Source: Pseudomonas peradeniyensis
GTDB taxonomy: Bacteria > Pseudomonadota > Gammaproteobacteria > Pseudomonadales > Pseudomonadaceae
DNA: 64,000 nucleotides
Assembly: GCF_014268935.2 (NCBI RefSeq)
Contig: NZ_JABWRJ020000002.1
Coordinates: 860,001 to 924,000 of the forward strand
Direction: 5' to 3'
The position numbers and the translations under genes were made by a program. Positions 1 through 9,818 of the stretch are shown one piece after another (position 1 is the stretch's first letter; each line of letters starts with the position of its first letter). A model generated the notes under the pieces. That model made no database searches and was not told where the DNA came from. It saw nothing but the letters and a program-made list of their open reading frames with translations.

Positions 1-2
1 TC

Positions 3-374
3 GAGTTCAAGGACAAGGAGCAGACCGTGCTGCTGACCGCCGAGGAGGAGTTCCAACTCGAGGCGATGCTGGAAATCCTGCGCCTGGCGCTGGTCAAGCG
101 CAAGATCGACGTCAAATGCCTGGAAACCAAGGACCCCTACGCATCCGGCAAGGAAAAGAAACAGGAAGCCAAGTTCCGCGAAGGCATCGACAAGGACCTG
201 GCCAAGAAGATCGTCGCCACCATCAAGGACGGCAAGCTCAAGGTCCAGGCCGCCATCCAGGGCGAGCAGGTTCGCGTGACCGGCAAGAAGCGTGACGACC
301 TGCAGGAAGCCATCGCCCTGCTGCGCACCAAGGAATTCGACATGCCGCTGCAGTTCAACAACTTCCGCGACTGA
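3..374 (+). CDS. yajQ: YajQ family cyclic-di-GMP-binding protein (5' end missing)
   Basis: The frame enters from the left edge and gives 123 residues ending in FNNFRD. The family is about 160 residues long, so roughly 40 N-terminal residues lie outside the window. YajQ is a small cytoplasmic protein with two ferredoxin-like folds, and in several proteobacteria it binds c-di-GMP and acts with transcription factors. The visible part is the Lys-rich second half: a [10 protein letters not shown] strand, then a VAAT-type helix and strand region, and the conserved C-terminus [13 protein letters not shown]. It is the first gene of the window, followed 112 bases later by a MscS channel gene on the same strand. 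Family assignment is secure; a signalling role here is inferred from homologues. Confidence 0.93.
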   Translation, partial: EFKDKEQTVLLTAEEEFQLEAMLEILRLALVKRKIDVKCLETKDPYASGKEKKQEAKFREGIDKDLAKKIVATIKDGKLKVQAAIQGEQVRVTGKKRDDLQEAIALLRTKEFDMPLQFNNFRD

Positions 375-486
375 TACTCGGCGGCCCGGAACCTTGATGG
401 CGCAGTGATGTCCATCGGGGTCCGGGCCGCTTGCTTTGCGTTGCCCGCCTCATCGTGTACTTGCCGTTCGGCATCAGGAGATAAAC

Positions 487-1326
487 ATGGATTTGAACGC
501 TGAAGTCGATCAGCTGGTCCGCCAATCGCAAACCTGGCTCCCCTTGATCATGGAGTACGGCAGCCGCCTGTTGCTGGCGCTGCTGACCCTGGCCATTGGC
601 TGGTGGATCATCAACAAGGTCAGCGCCCGCCTGGGCAAGCTGGTCGGCCTGCGCGCCGACGCGGCGCTGCAGGGCTTCATCAGCACCCTGGCCAACATCG
701 TGCTGAAGGTGCTGCTGATGGTCAGCGTGGCGTCGATGATCGGCATCGAGACCACCTCGTTCGTCGCCGCCATCGGTGCCGCGGGCCTGGCCATCGGCCT
801 GGCCTTGCAGGGGAGCCTGGCGAACTTCGCCGGCGGCGTGCTGATCCTGATGTTCCGTCCGTTCCGCATCGGTGACTGGATCGAGGCGCAAGGTGTCGCG
901 GGCACCGTGGACAGCATCCAGATCTTCCACACCGTGCTGCGCACCGGCGACAACAAGACGGTGATCATGCCCAACGGCAGCCTGTCCAACGGCATCATCA
1001 CCAACACCAACCGCCAGCCGACCCGCAAGGTGGTGTTCGACGTGGGCGTGGACTACGACGCCGACCTGCAGAAGGCGCGCAACGTGCTGCTGGAGCTGGC
1101 CCAGGACCCGCGCGTGCTGCAGGATCCGGCGCCACAGGCGGTGATCTCGACCCTGGGTGACAGCTCGATCACCGTGTCGCTGCGCATCTGGGTCAAGACC
1201 GCCGACTACTGGGACGTGTTGTTCATGCTCAACGAGCATGCCCGCGACCGCCTCAAGGCCGAAGGGATCGACATTCCGTTTCCGCAGCGGGTGATCCGCG
1301 TGGTGCAGGAGGCGGCGGTCCAGTAA
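487..1326 (+). CDS. mscS: Small-conductance mechanosensitive channel, MscS family
   Basis: A 279-residue inner-membrane protein that opens on membrane tension and releases solutes during hypo-osmotic shock. Three hydrophobic segments are visible: about residues 17-45 (ending GWWIINKV), 63-85, and the pore helix near 90-120, which has the Gly/Ala-packed motif GAAGLAIGLALQGSLANFAG typical of MscS TM3. The beta domain follows (FRPFRIGDWIEAQG) and then the alpha/beta C-terminal domain. The ATG at 487 is chosen because AGGAGA lies seven bases upstream; an upstream in-frame start at 436 has no such site and would add a non-hydrophobic tail. A REP pair follows the stop. Confidence 0.95.
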   Translation: MDLNAEVDQLVRQSQTWLPLIMEYGSRLLLALLTLAIGWWIINKVSARLGKLVGLRADAALQGFISTLANIVLKVLLMVSVASMIGIETTSFVAAIGAAGLAIGLALQGSLANFAGGVLILMFRPFRIGDWIEAQGVAGTVDSIQIFHTVLRTGDNKTVIMPNGSLSNGIITNTNRQPTRKVVFDVGVDYDADLQKARNVLLELAQDPRVLQDPAPQAVISTLGDSSITVSLRIWVKTADYWDVLFMLNEHARDRLKAEGIDIPFPQRVIRVVQEAAVQ

Positions 1327-1342
1327 CGCCGCGTCGCTTCCC

Positions 1343-1408
1343 ATCGCGGGGCAAGCCCGTTCCCACATGGCCAGTGCCGGTCTTGTGGGAGCGGGCTTGC
1401 CCCGCGAT
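1343..1408. repeat. Inverted pair of REP elements
   Basis: Two copies of the Pseudomonas REP core (GGGAGCGGGCTTGCCCCGCG and its complement) face each other about 20 bases apart, between the mscS stop and the MFS gene. The complement copy comes first, so the pair could fold into a long hairpin in the mRNA. This is the same element found at many other sites in the window. Confidence 0.9.
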
Positions 1409-1487
1409 GCTTTTCAAGACCCTTACACTTGTTCACAGCCGGGTACTGTCATTTCTGGCATATACCTTGATCCTGCCTACAAACCCG

Positions 1488-2741
1488 ATGTCTGCCATGA
1501 AACCTTTGCTGTATATCACTCCCTTGCGCGCCTTGCTGTTCGGCCTGACCCTGGCGCTGTTCGAATTGCTGACCTATCTCGCCAGCGATGCGGTCATGCC
1601 CGCCATGCCGGTAGTCGTCGGCGATCTTCAGGCCAGCCCCGAGTACATTCCCCACGCCCTGAACTTGTACCTGCTGGGCGGGGTACTGCTGCAGTGGCTG
1701 ATCGGCCCGCTGGCGGATCGCTACGGCCGACGCCCGTTGCTGCTGGGCGGCTGCATCTTCTTCGGCCTGGCTTGCCTGGCGACCTTCTGGGTGCAGGACA
1801 TCGGCCTGTTCAACCTGTTGCGCCTGTTGCAGGGTATCGGCCTGGGTTTCGTGGTCACGGTCAGCTACCCGGCGCTCAACGAAGCGTTCAGCGAAGCAGA
1901 CGCGGTGCGCATGATGGCGCTGCTGGCCAATATCGCCCTGCTGTCGCCGCTGCTCGGCCCGCTGGTGGGCACCCTGATGCTGCAATGGCTGGACTGGCGC
2001 TGGCTGTTCGTGGCGTTTGCCGCGGGCGCGGTGCTGTGCTGGCTGCTGCTCTACCGGCTGATGCCGGAAACCCTGGGTGTGGAGCGTCGCGACGGTTCGC
2101 GCCTGCCGTTCACGCCCATCCACCTGCTGCCGTTGCTGGCAGGCTACGGCCAGTTGCTGGGCAATCGGCGCTTCGTGGCCGGCAGTGCGGCGCTGGGGTT
2201 GGTGGGGCTGCCGCTGATCGGCTGGATCGGCCTGTCGCCGGTGCTGCTGATCCATGACGAAGGCCTGAGTACCCTGGAATACGCGCTGTGGCAGCTGCCG
2301 GTATTCGGTGGGCTGATCATGGGTAACCTGATCATCAACCGCATTGCCGATCGGTATCCGTTGCCGGCGCTGGTTCGCGGGGCCCTTTGGCCATACCTGG
2401 CGGGCCTGTCGCTGATGGTCGCGGCGACCTGGTATTGGCCGACGGTGCCCAGCGTGGTGGCCGGCATGTCGCTGTACGCGCTGGGGCTTGGAGTGGCCAA
2501 CGCGGTGTTGTATCGCATGACGCTGTTCTCCAGCGAGCAGAGCAAGGGCCTGGTCTCGGCGATGCTGGGGATGATCACCATCGCCTTGCTGGGGCTGGGA
2601 GGCGCGGTGTTGGCGATGCTCGGAGCGGGTGCCAGCCTGATGCACTTTGCCGTGGCGGCAGGCATTGCAGGGGCGCTGGCGCTTTGGCCGTTGTGGTTCG
2701 TGGTGGGCAGGCGCTCCGGGGAAGGGGCTGTGACACAGTAG
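1488..2741 (+). CDS. MFS drug/H+ antiporter, Bcr/CflA type
   Basis: A polytopic protein of about 417 residues with roughly 12 hydrophobic segments. The loop between TM2 and TM3 carries the MFS motif A, GPLADRYGRRPLLLGG, and the next helices follow the drug-antiporter (DHA1, Bcr/CflA) pattern, including YPALNEAF and the GPLVGTLML motif C region. Such proteins export antibiotics or small metabolites across the inner membrane using the proton gradient; the substrate cannot be read from sequence. The start is uncertain: ATG at 1488 or 1497 both fit, neither has a strong ribosome site, and an upstream frame from 1374 runs through REP sequence and is unlikely to be translated. It lies between two REP pairs. 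Confidence 0.85.
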   Translation: MSAMKPLLYITPLRALLFGLTLALFELLTYLASDAVMPAMPVVVGDLQASPEYIPHALNLYLLGGVLLQWLIGPLADRYGRRPLLLGGCIFFGLACLATFWVQDIGLFNLLRLLQGIGLGFVVTVSYPALNEAFSEADAVRMMALLANIALLSPLLGPLVGTLMLQWLDWRWLFVAFAAGAVLCWLLLYRLMPETLGVERRDGSRLPFTPIHLLPLLAGYGQLLGNRRFVAGSAALGLVGLPLIGWIGLSPVLLIHDEGLSTLEYALWQLPVFGGLIMGNLIINRIADRYPLPALVRGALWPYLAGLSLMVAATWYWPTVPSVVAGMSLYALGLGVANAVLYRMTLFSSEQSKGLVSAMLGMITIALLGLGGAVLAMLGAGASLMHFAVAAGIAGALALWPLWFVVGRRSGEGAVTQ

Positions 2742-2745
2742 AAAC

Positions 2746-2821
2746 ATCGCGGGGCAAGCCCGCTCCCACGCAGTCAGTCATCATTTAGTCTGGATGCGTG
2801 GGAGCGGGCTTGCCCCGCGAT
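2746..2821. repeat. Inverted pair of REP elements between convergent genes
   Basis: A complement copy starting at ATCGCGGGG and a direct copy ending at CCCCGCGAT are separated by about 28 bases. They fill the space between the convergent MFS gene (ends 2741) and ampG (ends 2837), where they may act as an mRNA 3' end or stabiliser. Confidence 0.9.
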
Positions 2822-2836
2822 AAGGCCGGTGAAGGC

Positions 2837-4384
2837 CTAGTTTTGTTCAGCCGCCGGACTCTCCACCGGCACCGGCTTTCCCCGACCAACCTCCTGCCGC
2901 CAGTGCAGGGCGATCAGCACCAGCGTCGGCACGCCCAGCAGCGCGGTGATCAGGAAGAAGTCGTGGTAGCCGAACTTCTCCACCATCACCCCGGAATAGC
3001 CACCGATCAAACGCGGCAGCAACAGCATGATCGAGCTCAGCAGCGCGTACTGGGTAGCCGAAAACTTCAGGTTGGTCAGGCTCGACAGGTAGGCGACGAA
3101 GGCTGACGTGGCCAACCCCGAGCTGAAGTTGTCCAGCGAAATGGTCACCACCAGCATTTCCAGGTTCGGGCCCATGTCGGCCAGCATCAGGAACAGGATG
3201 TTGGTCGCCGCCGAGGCCGCGCCGCCGATGAACAGGATCGGCAGGATGCCGAAACGCACGATCAGCAGGCCACCGGCACCGGCGCCCACCAGGGTCATGA
3301 TCAGGCCGAAGATCTTGCTGACGCTGGCGATCTGGTCCTTGGTGAAGCCCATGTCGATGTAGAACACGTTGGCCATCACGCCCATCACTGTGTCGGACAT
3401 GCGGTAGGTGGCGATCAGTCCGAGCAGCAGCAGGGCCTGCCAGCGGTAGCGCGCGATGAAGTCGTTGACCGGTGTGAGCACCGGCGCCAGGCCGCGACGG
3501 CCCAGGGACGACAGGCACGCCCAGGTCAGCAGCACGTAGAGGATCAGGCGCAGGAAGGCGCGGTCCTCGAGCAGCAGGTCGAGCATGGTCGAGTCGCCGA
3601 ACACCACGCTGGCCCAGTCGGTGTTGAACAGCTGGGTGAAGCTGGCGGGCACCGAGACCAACAGGATGATCAGCACGAACACCGACGCCAGCTGGTGCAT
3701 CAGGCCGTAGCGGGCCGCCGACAGCTGGGTGCGCAGGGGCACCGGCGGTTCGCGCATCACCAGGGTGGTGAACAGCGCGGGCAGCATCAGTACGCCGAAC
3801 AGCACGTAGGTGCCGGTCCAGGCCTGGTGCAGGTAGCTGAATCCGGTGGAGCCGAACCACTCGGCGAAGAACAGCGCGCCGGCGGTGGCGAGCAGCGCGG
3901 CAACCCGGTATCCGGCCATGTAGCTGGCGGCCAGGGCGGCCTGGCGCTGGTCGTCGGCGATCTCCAGGCGGTAGGCGTCGACGGCGATGTCCTGGGTGGC
4001 CGAGGCGAAGGCCACCAGCACCGCCAGGGCGATCAGCCACGACAGGTGTTTCTGCGGGTCGCAGAAGCCCATGCCGACCAGCCCGAGCACCACCAGCACC
4101 TGGGACAACAGCAGCCACGAACGACGACGGCCCATGCCACCGAGCAGCGGCAGGCGCCATTGGTCGAGCAGCGGCGACCAGACCCACTTGAAGGCGTAGG
4201 CCAGGCCGATCAGGCTGGCATAGCCGATGGTCTCACGCGCCACACCCGCCTCGCGCAGCCAGACCGAAAGCGTCGAGAACACCAGCATGTACGGCAGGCC
4301 GGCGGCGAATCCGAGCAGCAAAAGCACCAAAGTTGACGGGCTGGCATAGGCAGCGAGCGCAGCGCGCCAGGTTTTACGGGGCAT
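2837..4384 (-). CDS. ampG: AmpG muropeptide permease (MFS)
   Basis: A 515-residue MFS permease. The N-terminus has the AmpG pattern: a first helix GFAAGLPYMLVFSTLSVWL, then GYASLIGLAYAFKWVWSPL and GRRRSWLLLSQ. AmpG brings anhydro-muropeptides from cell-wall turnover back into the cytoplasm for recycling, which also sets the inducer level for AmpR/AmpC-type beta-lactamase control. It has about 14 hydrophobic segments, more than a standard 12-helix MFS, as is usual for this family. The start at 4384 (MPRKTWRAAL) sits directly before the first helix. The gene is transcribed alone, divergent from nothing close and convergent with the Bcr/CflA gene. Confidence 0.92.
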   Translation of the reverse strand: MPRKTWRAALAAYASPSTLVLLLLGFAAGLPYMLVFSTLSVWLREAGVARETIGYASLIGLAYAFKWVWSPLLDQWRLPLLGGMGRRRSWLLLSQVLVVLGLVGMGFCDPQKHLSWLIALAVLVAFASATQDIAVDAYRLEIADDQRQAALAASYMAGYRVAALLATAGALFFAEWFGSTGFSYLHQAWTGTYVLFGVLMLPALFTTLVMREPPVPLRTQLSAARYGLMHQLASVFVLIILLVSVPASFTQLFNTDWASVVFGDSTMLDLLLEDRAFLRLILYVLLTWACLSSLGRRGLAPVLTPVNDFIARYRWQALLLLGLIATYRMSDTVMGVMANVFYIDMGFTKDQIASVSKIFGLIMTLVGAGAGGLLIVRFGILPILFIGGAASAATNILFLMLADMGPNLEMLVVTISLDNFSSGLATSAFVAYLSSLTNLKFSATQYALLSSIMLLLPRLIGGYSGVMVEKFGYHDFFLITALLGVPTLVLIALHWRQEVGRGKPVPVESPAAEQN

Positions 4385-4428
4385 GGGCCAACATCTGCCT
4401 CAAGGTTTGCGAAAACAAAGCGCGCACT

Positions 4429-4782
4429 CTAACCGCTGTGCTCCATTGGACGCCAGCCATGGCGCGCCATATCCACACGATTATTGGCCACATTCACGCC
4501 TTCTGCGCGCAGACGGGCGCGTTGTTCGTCGCCCGACGGCGTGCCAAGGGCCAGGCTCAGCCGACCGCCGGCACCCAGCACCCGGTGCCAGGGTAGGCGA
4601 GTGTCCGCTGGCAACTGCCCCAGGGTACGCCCGACCCAGCGTGCGGCACGGCCGAGGCCGGCCAGCTCGGCCAGTTGTCCGTAGCTGACCACCTTGCCGG
4701 CGGGCACCTGGCCCAGCACCGAGTACAGTGCCATTCGTCGGGCCTCGGCGTCTTCCGGCGGGGAGGGTGGCGGCATGGACAT
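4429..4782 (-). CDS. Alkyltransferase-like (Atl/MGMT-fold) DNA repair protein
   Basis: A 117-residue protein with the winged-helix DNA-binding domain of O6-alkylguanine-DNA alkyltransferases (VPAGKVVSYGQLAELAG, then the arginine-finger region GRAARWVGRTLGQLP). The active-site motif PCHRV is replaced by PWHRV, so the alkyl-accepting Cys is absent. Family knowledge: Atl proteins bind and flip alkylated guanine without repairing it and hand the lesion to nucleotide excision repair. The start at 4782 (MSMPPPSPPED) is chosen over an upstream ATG at 4830; a second ATG at 4776 is also possible. It stands alone, upstream of and convergent with ampG's 5' side. Confidence 0.88.
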   Translation of the reverse strand: MSMPPPSPPEDAEARRMALYSVLGQVPAGKVVSYGQLAELAGLGRAARWVGRTLGQLPADTRLPWHRVLGAGGRLSLALGTPSGDEQRARLRAEGVNVANNRVDMARHGWRPMEHSG

Positions 4783-4934
4783 CACGGAGTACCTGGCCTG
4801 CGGATGAAACCGGACAGGCGGTCCGGGCAAATGCGAGTGGAACTCATCGGCATGGTCTGGGTCTGTCCTTGCTCAGGTTGTCGGTATCTGGATAATGCCC
4901 GGCTTTTTCGTCGAATCGAACCCGTATTGCGCTT

Positions 4935-5942
4935 ATGTCTTCTAGAACCCTGCTTTGCCTCATCGCCGCGTCCCTCTGTACCCCCGTGCTCGCCGACACC
5001 GTGTGGATGAAGAACGGTGACCGCCTGAGTGGCAAGATCAAGGTCTTCGACGGCGGCAAGCTGCTGCTGGAGACGCCCTATGGCGGTTCGATCGCCCTGG
5101 ACTGGAAACAGGTGCAGACGCTGGAGAGCGACCAGGAACTGCTGGTCAAGCAGGACGCCTACTCCGGCGAGAAGGCCAAGTCGCTCAAGGCTGCCGAACC
5201 GGGCAAGGTGACCCTGGCCAACGGCGATGCGCCGAAGACCGTCGAGCTGGCCAGCATCGAGCAGATCATGAAGCCACGGCCGGTGGTCGAGGACTTCCTG
5301 TGGAAGGGCAATGTCGATGTGGCCATGGACTACAAGCGCGCCGAGAACAATACCGACGACTACGACGTCAGCTTCAAGACCACCGCCCGCCATGGCCGTT
5401 GGCGGCACAACGCCGAGGGCGAGTACAACCGCGAGACCAAGGACGACGTCACCACCACCAACAACTGGAGCGCCGAGTACGCCCTGGACCGCTTCATCAC
5501 CGAGAAGTGGTTCTGGCAGGGGCGCCTGGAGTACAAGCGCGACCATATCGAAGACCTGGCGCGCCAGCGTACCGTCGGTACCGGCCCGGGCTACCAGTTC
5601 TGGGATGACGAACTGGGCGCGTTCTCGCTGGGTTCGCTGATCAACCGAACCGATTTCGAATACCGCGATGGCGGCAAGGACAACTTCTATGCCGCCGCCG
5701 TGAAGTGGGACTACAACCGCTACCTGATCGGCAAGAAGGTGGAGTTCTTCACCAATGGTGAGGTTGGCAAGCCGCTGGGTGGGGTGGCCGAGTACGCGCT
5801 GGATGCCGAGATGGGGCTGCGCTACAAGGTCACCGAGTGGGCTTCGCTCAACCTGAAGGCGGAGAAGGACCTGATCAAGGGCACCCGCGACAGCGACCTG
5901 GACAAGACCCGCTATACCGCCGGGTTTGGTGTTACCTGGTAA
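4935..5942 (+). CDS. DUF481 (YdiY-type) outer-membrane protein
   Basis: A 335-residue exported protein. Residues 1-20 form a signal peptide ending PVLA. Residues 21-110 are a small beta domain (VWMKNGDRLSGKI, GSIALDWKQVQTLES) and residues 120-335 are a run of alternating aromatic and polar beta strands (AEGEYNRETKDD, GRLEYKRDHIEDL, YTAGFGVTW) ending in an aromatic residue, as for an outer-membrane barrel of the DUF481 family. Function is unknown; relatives in enterobacteria are stress-induced. It is monocistronic, with a long inverted repeat directly after the stop. Confidence 0.88.
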   Translation: MSSRTLLCLIAASLCTPVLADTVWMKNGDRLSGKIKVFDGGKLLLETPYGGSIALDWKQVQTLESDQELLVKQDAYSGEKAKSLKAAEPGKVTLANGDAPKTVELASIEQIMKPRPVVEDFLWKGNVDVAMDYKRAENNTDDYDVSFKTTARHGRWRHNAEGEYNRETKDDVTTTNNWSAEYALDRFITEKWFWQGRLEYKRDHIEDLARQRTVGTGPGYQFWDDELGAFSLGSLINRTDFEYRDGGKDNFYAAAVKWDYNRYLIGKKVEFFTNGEVGKPLGGVAEYALDAEMGLRYKVTEWASLNLKAEKDLIKGTRDSDLDKTRYTAGFGVTW

Positions 5943-5962
5943 GTCGGCAGCGTGCTTTTTGT

Positions 5963-6077
5963 GTAGGAGCGGCCTTGTGTCGCGATAGGGCCGCAAAGCG
6001 GCCCCAGGATCTCGGCAACAAGGCAGACATTGCCGGGGCCGCGTTGCGGCCCTTTCGCGACACAAGGCCGCTCCTAC
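5963..6077. repeat. Inverted repeat of the second REP family
   Basis: Arms GTAGGAGCGGCCTTGTGTCG and its complement lie about 75 bases apart. Between them sit an inner GGGCCGC stem and a spacer. The core differs from the GGGAGCGGGCTTGCCCCGCG elements (GGCCTTGTG in place of GGGCTTGCC), so this is a second sequence family; a near-identical copy lies at 23372-23486. It is probably the 3' hairpin of the DUF481 transcript. Confidence 0.88.
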
Positions 6078-6127
6078 AGGGATATGCATAGATCTACACG
6101 GCAGCAGACCCAGTGGCAGACGCAGGT

Positions 6128-6140
6128 GATAATGCTTATC
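6128..6140 (+). promoter_or_regulatory. Fur-like box upstream of the HugZ-like gene
   Basis: GATAATGCTTATC is a near-perfect inverted repeat (GATAA/TTATC) that closely resembles the Fur core TGATAAT-N-ATTATCA; 12 of the 14 defined positions match when the flanking T on each side is included. It lies 38 bases before the GTG start at 6178, a usual place for an iron-dependent repressor site. It is read from sequence similarity only. Confidence 0.6.
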
Positions 6141-6177
6141 TTGTCACCCATCCAGTCCGCCGCCAGGAGCCTCTCCA

Positions 6178-6909
6178 GTGAGTACCAACGCCCTTCGCCC
6201 CGCCCGGGAACTGCTGCTCAAGGAGTACCGTGGCGTTCTCTCGACCCACTCCAAGTCCATGCCCGGCTATCCCTTCGGCTCGGTGGTGCCTTATTGCCTG
6301 GACGCCGAGGGCCATCCGCTGATCCTCATCAGCCGTATCGCCCAGCACACCCACAACCTGCAGAAAGACCCCAAGTGTTCGCTATTGGTGGGCGAGCGCG
6401 ACGCCGAGGACGTCCAGGCAGTCGGGCGCCTGACGGTGATGGCCGAGGCGCGCAAGCTGAGCGACGAGACAGCCATCGAGGCTGCCGCGGCCCGCTACTA
6501 CCGGTACTTCCCTGAATCGGCCAATTACCACAAGGCCCACGACTTCGACTTCTGGGTGCTCGAGCCGGTACGCCACCGCTACATCGGCGGTTTCGGTGCG
6601 ATCCACTGGCTCGACCAGGTGACCCTGGCCAATCCCTTCGCGGGCAAGGCCGAGGTCAGCATGATCGAGCATATGAACAGCGACCACGCCAATGCCATCG
6701 CCCATTACGTCGAACTGACCGATCTGCCGCGCACGGCGCCGGCCGAAATGGTCGGCATCGACAGCGAAGGCATGCACCTGCGTATCGGCCAGGGGGTGTA
6801 CTGGCTGGCCTTCCCGAACATTTGCAACACGCCGACACAAGTCCGCGAAGCCTTGGTTTTGCTGGCCCGCGCTGACCAGTGGCCGGTTGCGGAAAGCGTC
6901 GAGGGTTGA
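6178..6909 (+). CDS. HugZ-like haem utilisation / PNPOx-fold protein with DUF2470
   Basis: A 243-residue cytoplasmic protein. Residues 1-150 form a flavin-reductase/PNPOx split barrel (KSMPGYPFGSVVPYCLD, LQKDPKCSLLVG, ARYYRYFPES) and residues 160-240 are a DUF2470 domain (IEHMNSDHANAIAHYVEL), the arrangement of HugZ proteins that bind and degrade haem to release iron. The start is GTG at 6178, supported by CAGGAGC eight bases upstream. The Fur-like box just upstream fits iron-repressed expression. A true haem oxygenase activity is inferred, since related PNPOx proteins bind other cofactors. Confidence 0.85.
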   Translation: MSTNALRPARELLLKEYRGVLSTHSKSMPGYPFGSVVPYCLDAEGHPLILISRIAQHTHNLQKDPKCSLLVGERDAEDVQAVGRLTVMAEARKLSDETAIEAAAARYYRYFPESANYHKAHDFDFWVLEPVRHRYIGGFGAIHWLDQVTLANPFAGKAEVSMIEHMNSDHANAIAHYVELTDLPRTAPAEMVGIDSEGMHLRIGQGVYWLAFPNICNTPTQVREALVLLARADQWPVAESVEG

Positions 6910-6975
6910 AAACAGGCGTCGAGGCATCCATCTGATGGTCTTACAGGAAGATTCTCTTCCGTCGAGGAACCCTTG

Positions 6976-7437
6976 ATGCGTGCTTTTCTACTGCTGTTAC
7001 TGCTTTTTCCCGTGCTGGAGCTGTTCGTGTTCGTCAAGGTCAGCGCGGCCATCGGTTTCTTTCCGGCGCTGCTGCTGATCATCGCCGGTTCCGCTCTGGG
7101 TGTGCTGGTGATGCGTGTGGCCGGCCTGGCCACCGCCCTGCGTGCCCGGGAGAGCCTGCAGCGCGGCGAACTGCCAGCTGAGGACATGTTCCAAGGCCTG
7201 ATGCTCACCGTTGGTGGTGGTCTGCTGCTGTTGCCTGGCTTCATCAGCGATGTGCTGGGCCTGCTGTGCCTGTTGCCGTTCACCCGCCGCCTGGTTGCCG
7301 GAAAGCTGCGTCGCCGCGCCGAGGAACAGGCCCTGCGCCAGCGTGCGTTCCAGGATGACCCATTCCAGGCCCAGCCCCGCGATGGTGGCCATCGTCCGAA
7401 CGTGATCGAGGGCGAGTACGAGCGCCGCGACAAATAA
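6976..7437 (+). CDS. fxsA: FxsA family inner-membrane protein
   Basis: A 153-residue membrane protein with the FxsA pattern: two or three helices in the first 110 residues (LLLLLLFPVLELFVFVKV, ALLLIIAGSALGVLVMRVAG, and LLLLPGFISDVLGLLCLLPF with its Pro-Gly-Phe turn), then a basic cytoplasmic tail. In E. coli FxsA relieves exclusion of phage T7 by the F plasmid; its housekeeping role is unclear. ATG at 6976 follows GAGGAA; a TTG one codon earlier is in frame. As in other Pseudomonas genomes it sits directly before groESL. Confidence 0.92.
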   Translation: MRAFLLLLLLFPVLELFVFVKVSAAIGFFPALLLIIAGSALGVLVMRVAGLATALRARESLQRGELPAEDMFQGLMLTVGGGLLLLPGFISDVLGLLCLLPFTRRLVAGKLRRRAEEQALRQRAFQDDPFQAQPRDGGHRPNVIEGEYERRDK

Positions 7438-7449
7438 CACCGATTTTTC

Positions 7450-7518
7450 GTGGGAGCGGGCTTGCCCCGCGATGGCCTCTGGGTTGGGCTCATCGTGGGG
7501 CAGGCCCGCTTCCACGAT
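7450..7518. repeat. REP pair between fxsA and groES
   Basis: One exact copy of the REP core is followed by a slightly diverged inverted copy (ATCGTGGGGCAGGCCCGCTT). It sits at the 3' end of fxsA and just upstream of the groES promoter. Confidence 0.85.
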
Positions 7519-7546
7519 GACCTTTTGAAAAATTTTCCGCTCAAGC

Positions 7547-7574
7547 CTTGTAATTGTTTTTAGCGGCCTCATGT
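7547..7574 (+). promoter_or_regulatory. Sigma-32 type heat-shock promoter of groESL
   Basis: CTTGTAA (7547-7553) and CCTCATGT (7567-7574) are separated by 13 bases. The RpoH consensus is CTTGAAA, 11-16 bases, CCCCATNT, so this is a close match at the expected place, about 150 bases before the groES start. It implies heat-shock control of the chaperonin operon, as known across proteobacteria. Confidence 0.8.
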
Positions 7575-7721
7575 ATGTGTCACCGCAAGGTTTCTGGTGG
7601 CGACACCAGACATGACATAGGTGGTTCGCCCGGTGCGGGCCACGCCCGGCAACGCCGGATCGAATCAACCCGCCGGTGTCGACACCGGCCGATGAAAACC
7701 ACAATTTGGGAGAGATCGACA

Positions 7722-8015
7722 ATGAAGCTTCGTCCTCTGCATGACCGCGTCGTTATCCGTCGCAGCGAAGAAGAATCGAAAACCGCTGGCGGTATCGTCC
7801 TGCCGGGTTCGGCCGCTGAAAAACCAAACCGCGGCGAAGTCGTTGCCGTCGGCACCGGTCGTATCCTGGACAACGGCGAAGTACGCGCGCTGGCCGTGAA
7901 AGTGGGTGACAAAGTGGTTTTCGGCCCTTACTCGGGCAGCAACACCGTGAAAGTCGATGGCGAAGACCTGCTGGTCATGGCCGAGAACGAAATCCTGGCC
8001 GTTATCGAAGCCTGA
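7722..8015 (+). CDS. groES: Co-chaperonin GroES
   Basis: A 97-residue protein of the exact length expected for GroES. It contains the N-terminal strand [13 protein letters not shown], the mobile loop [20 protein letters not shown] and the C-terminal [12 protein letters not shown]. Seven copies form the lid that closes the GroEL folding chamber. The ATG at 7722 follows a GGGAGAG site. It is the first gene of the operon with groEL, 50 bases downstream, behind a sigma-32-type promoter. Codon use is strongly biased toward preferred codons, as for a highly expressed gene. Confidence 0.98.
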   Translation: MKLRPLHDRVVIRRSEEESKTAGGIVLPGSAAEKPNRGEVVAVGTGRILDNGEVRALAVKVGDKVVFGPYSGSNTVKVDGEDLLVMAENEILAVIEA

Positions 8016-8059
8016 TTTCTCCCCGACTTCCCGTTATTCCAAAGAATTCCAAGGATTAA

Positions 8060-9706
<1,647 letters not shown>

Positions 9707-9730
9707 GCCAGCCTTACCCCCTGCACCAAG

Positions 9731-9759
9731 AAAAAGCCCCGCCTAATGCGGGGCTTTTT
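9731..9759 (+). terminator. Rho-independent terminator of groESL
   Basis: AAAAAGCCCCGC, a five-base loop and GCGGGGCTTTTT form a GC-rich hairpin with a T tract, 24 bases after the groEL stop. Confidence 0.93.
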
Positions 9760-9788
9760 CGTTTGCCATGTCTGGCGTTGTCGCAAGC

Positions 9789-9812
9789 GTGGGAGCGGGC
9801 TTGCCCCGCGAT
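9789..9812. repeat. Single REP element
   Basis: One exact copy of the REP core lies between the groEL terminator and the 3' end of the convergent PAP2 gene, with no obvious partner copy. Confidence 0.85.
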
Positions 9813-9818
9813 TGCTCA

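Noticed and set aside
355..1368. 337-codon minus-strand frame opposite mscS
   Set aside because: Shadow of the mscS gene with His/Gln/Asp-rich composition.
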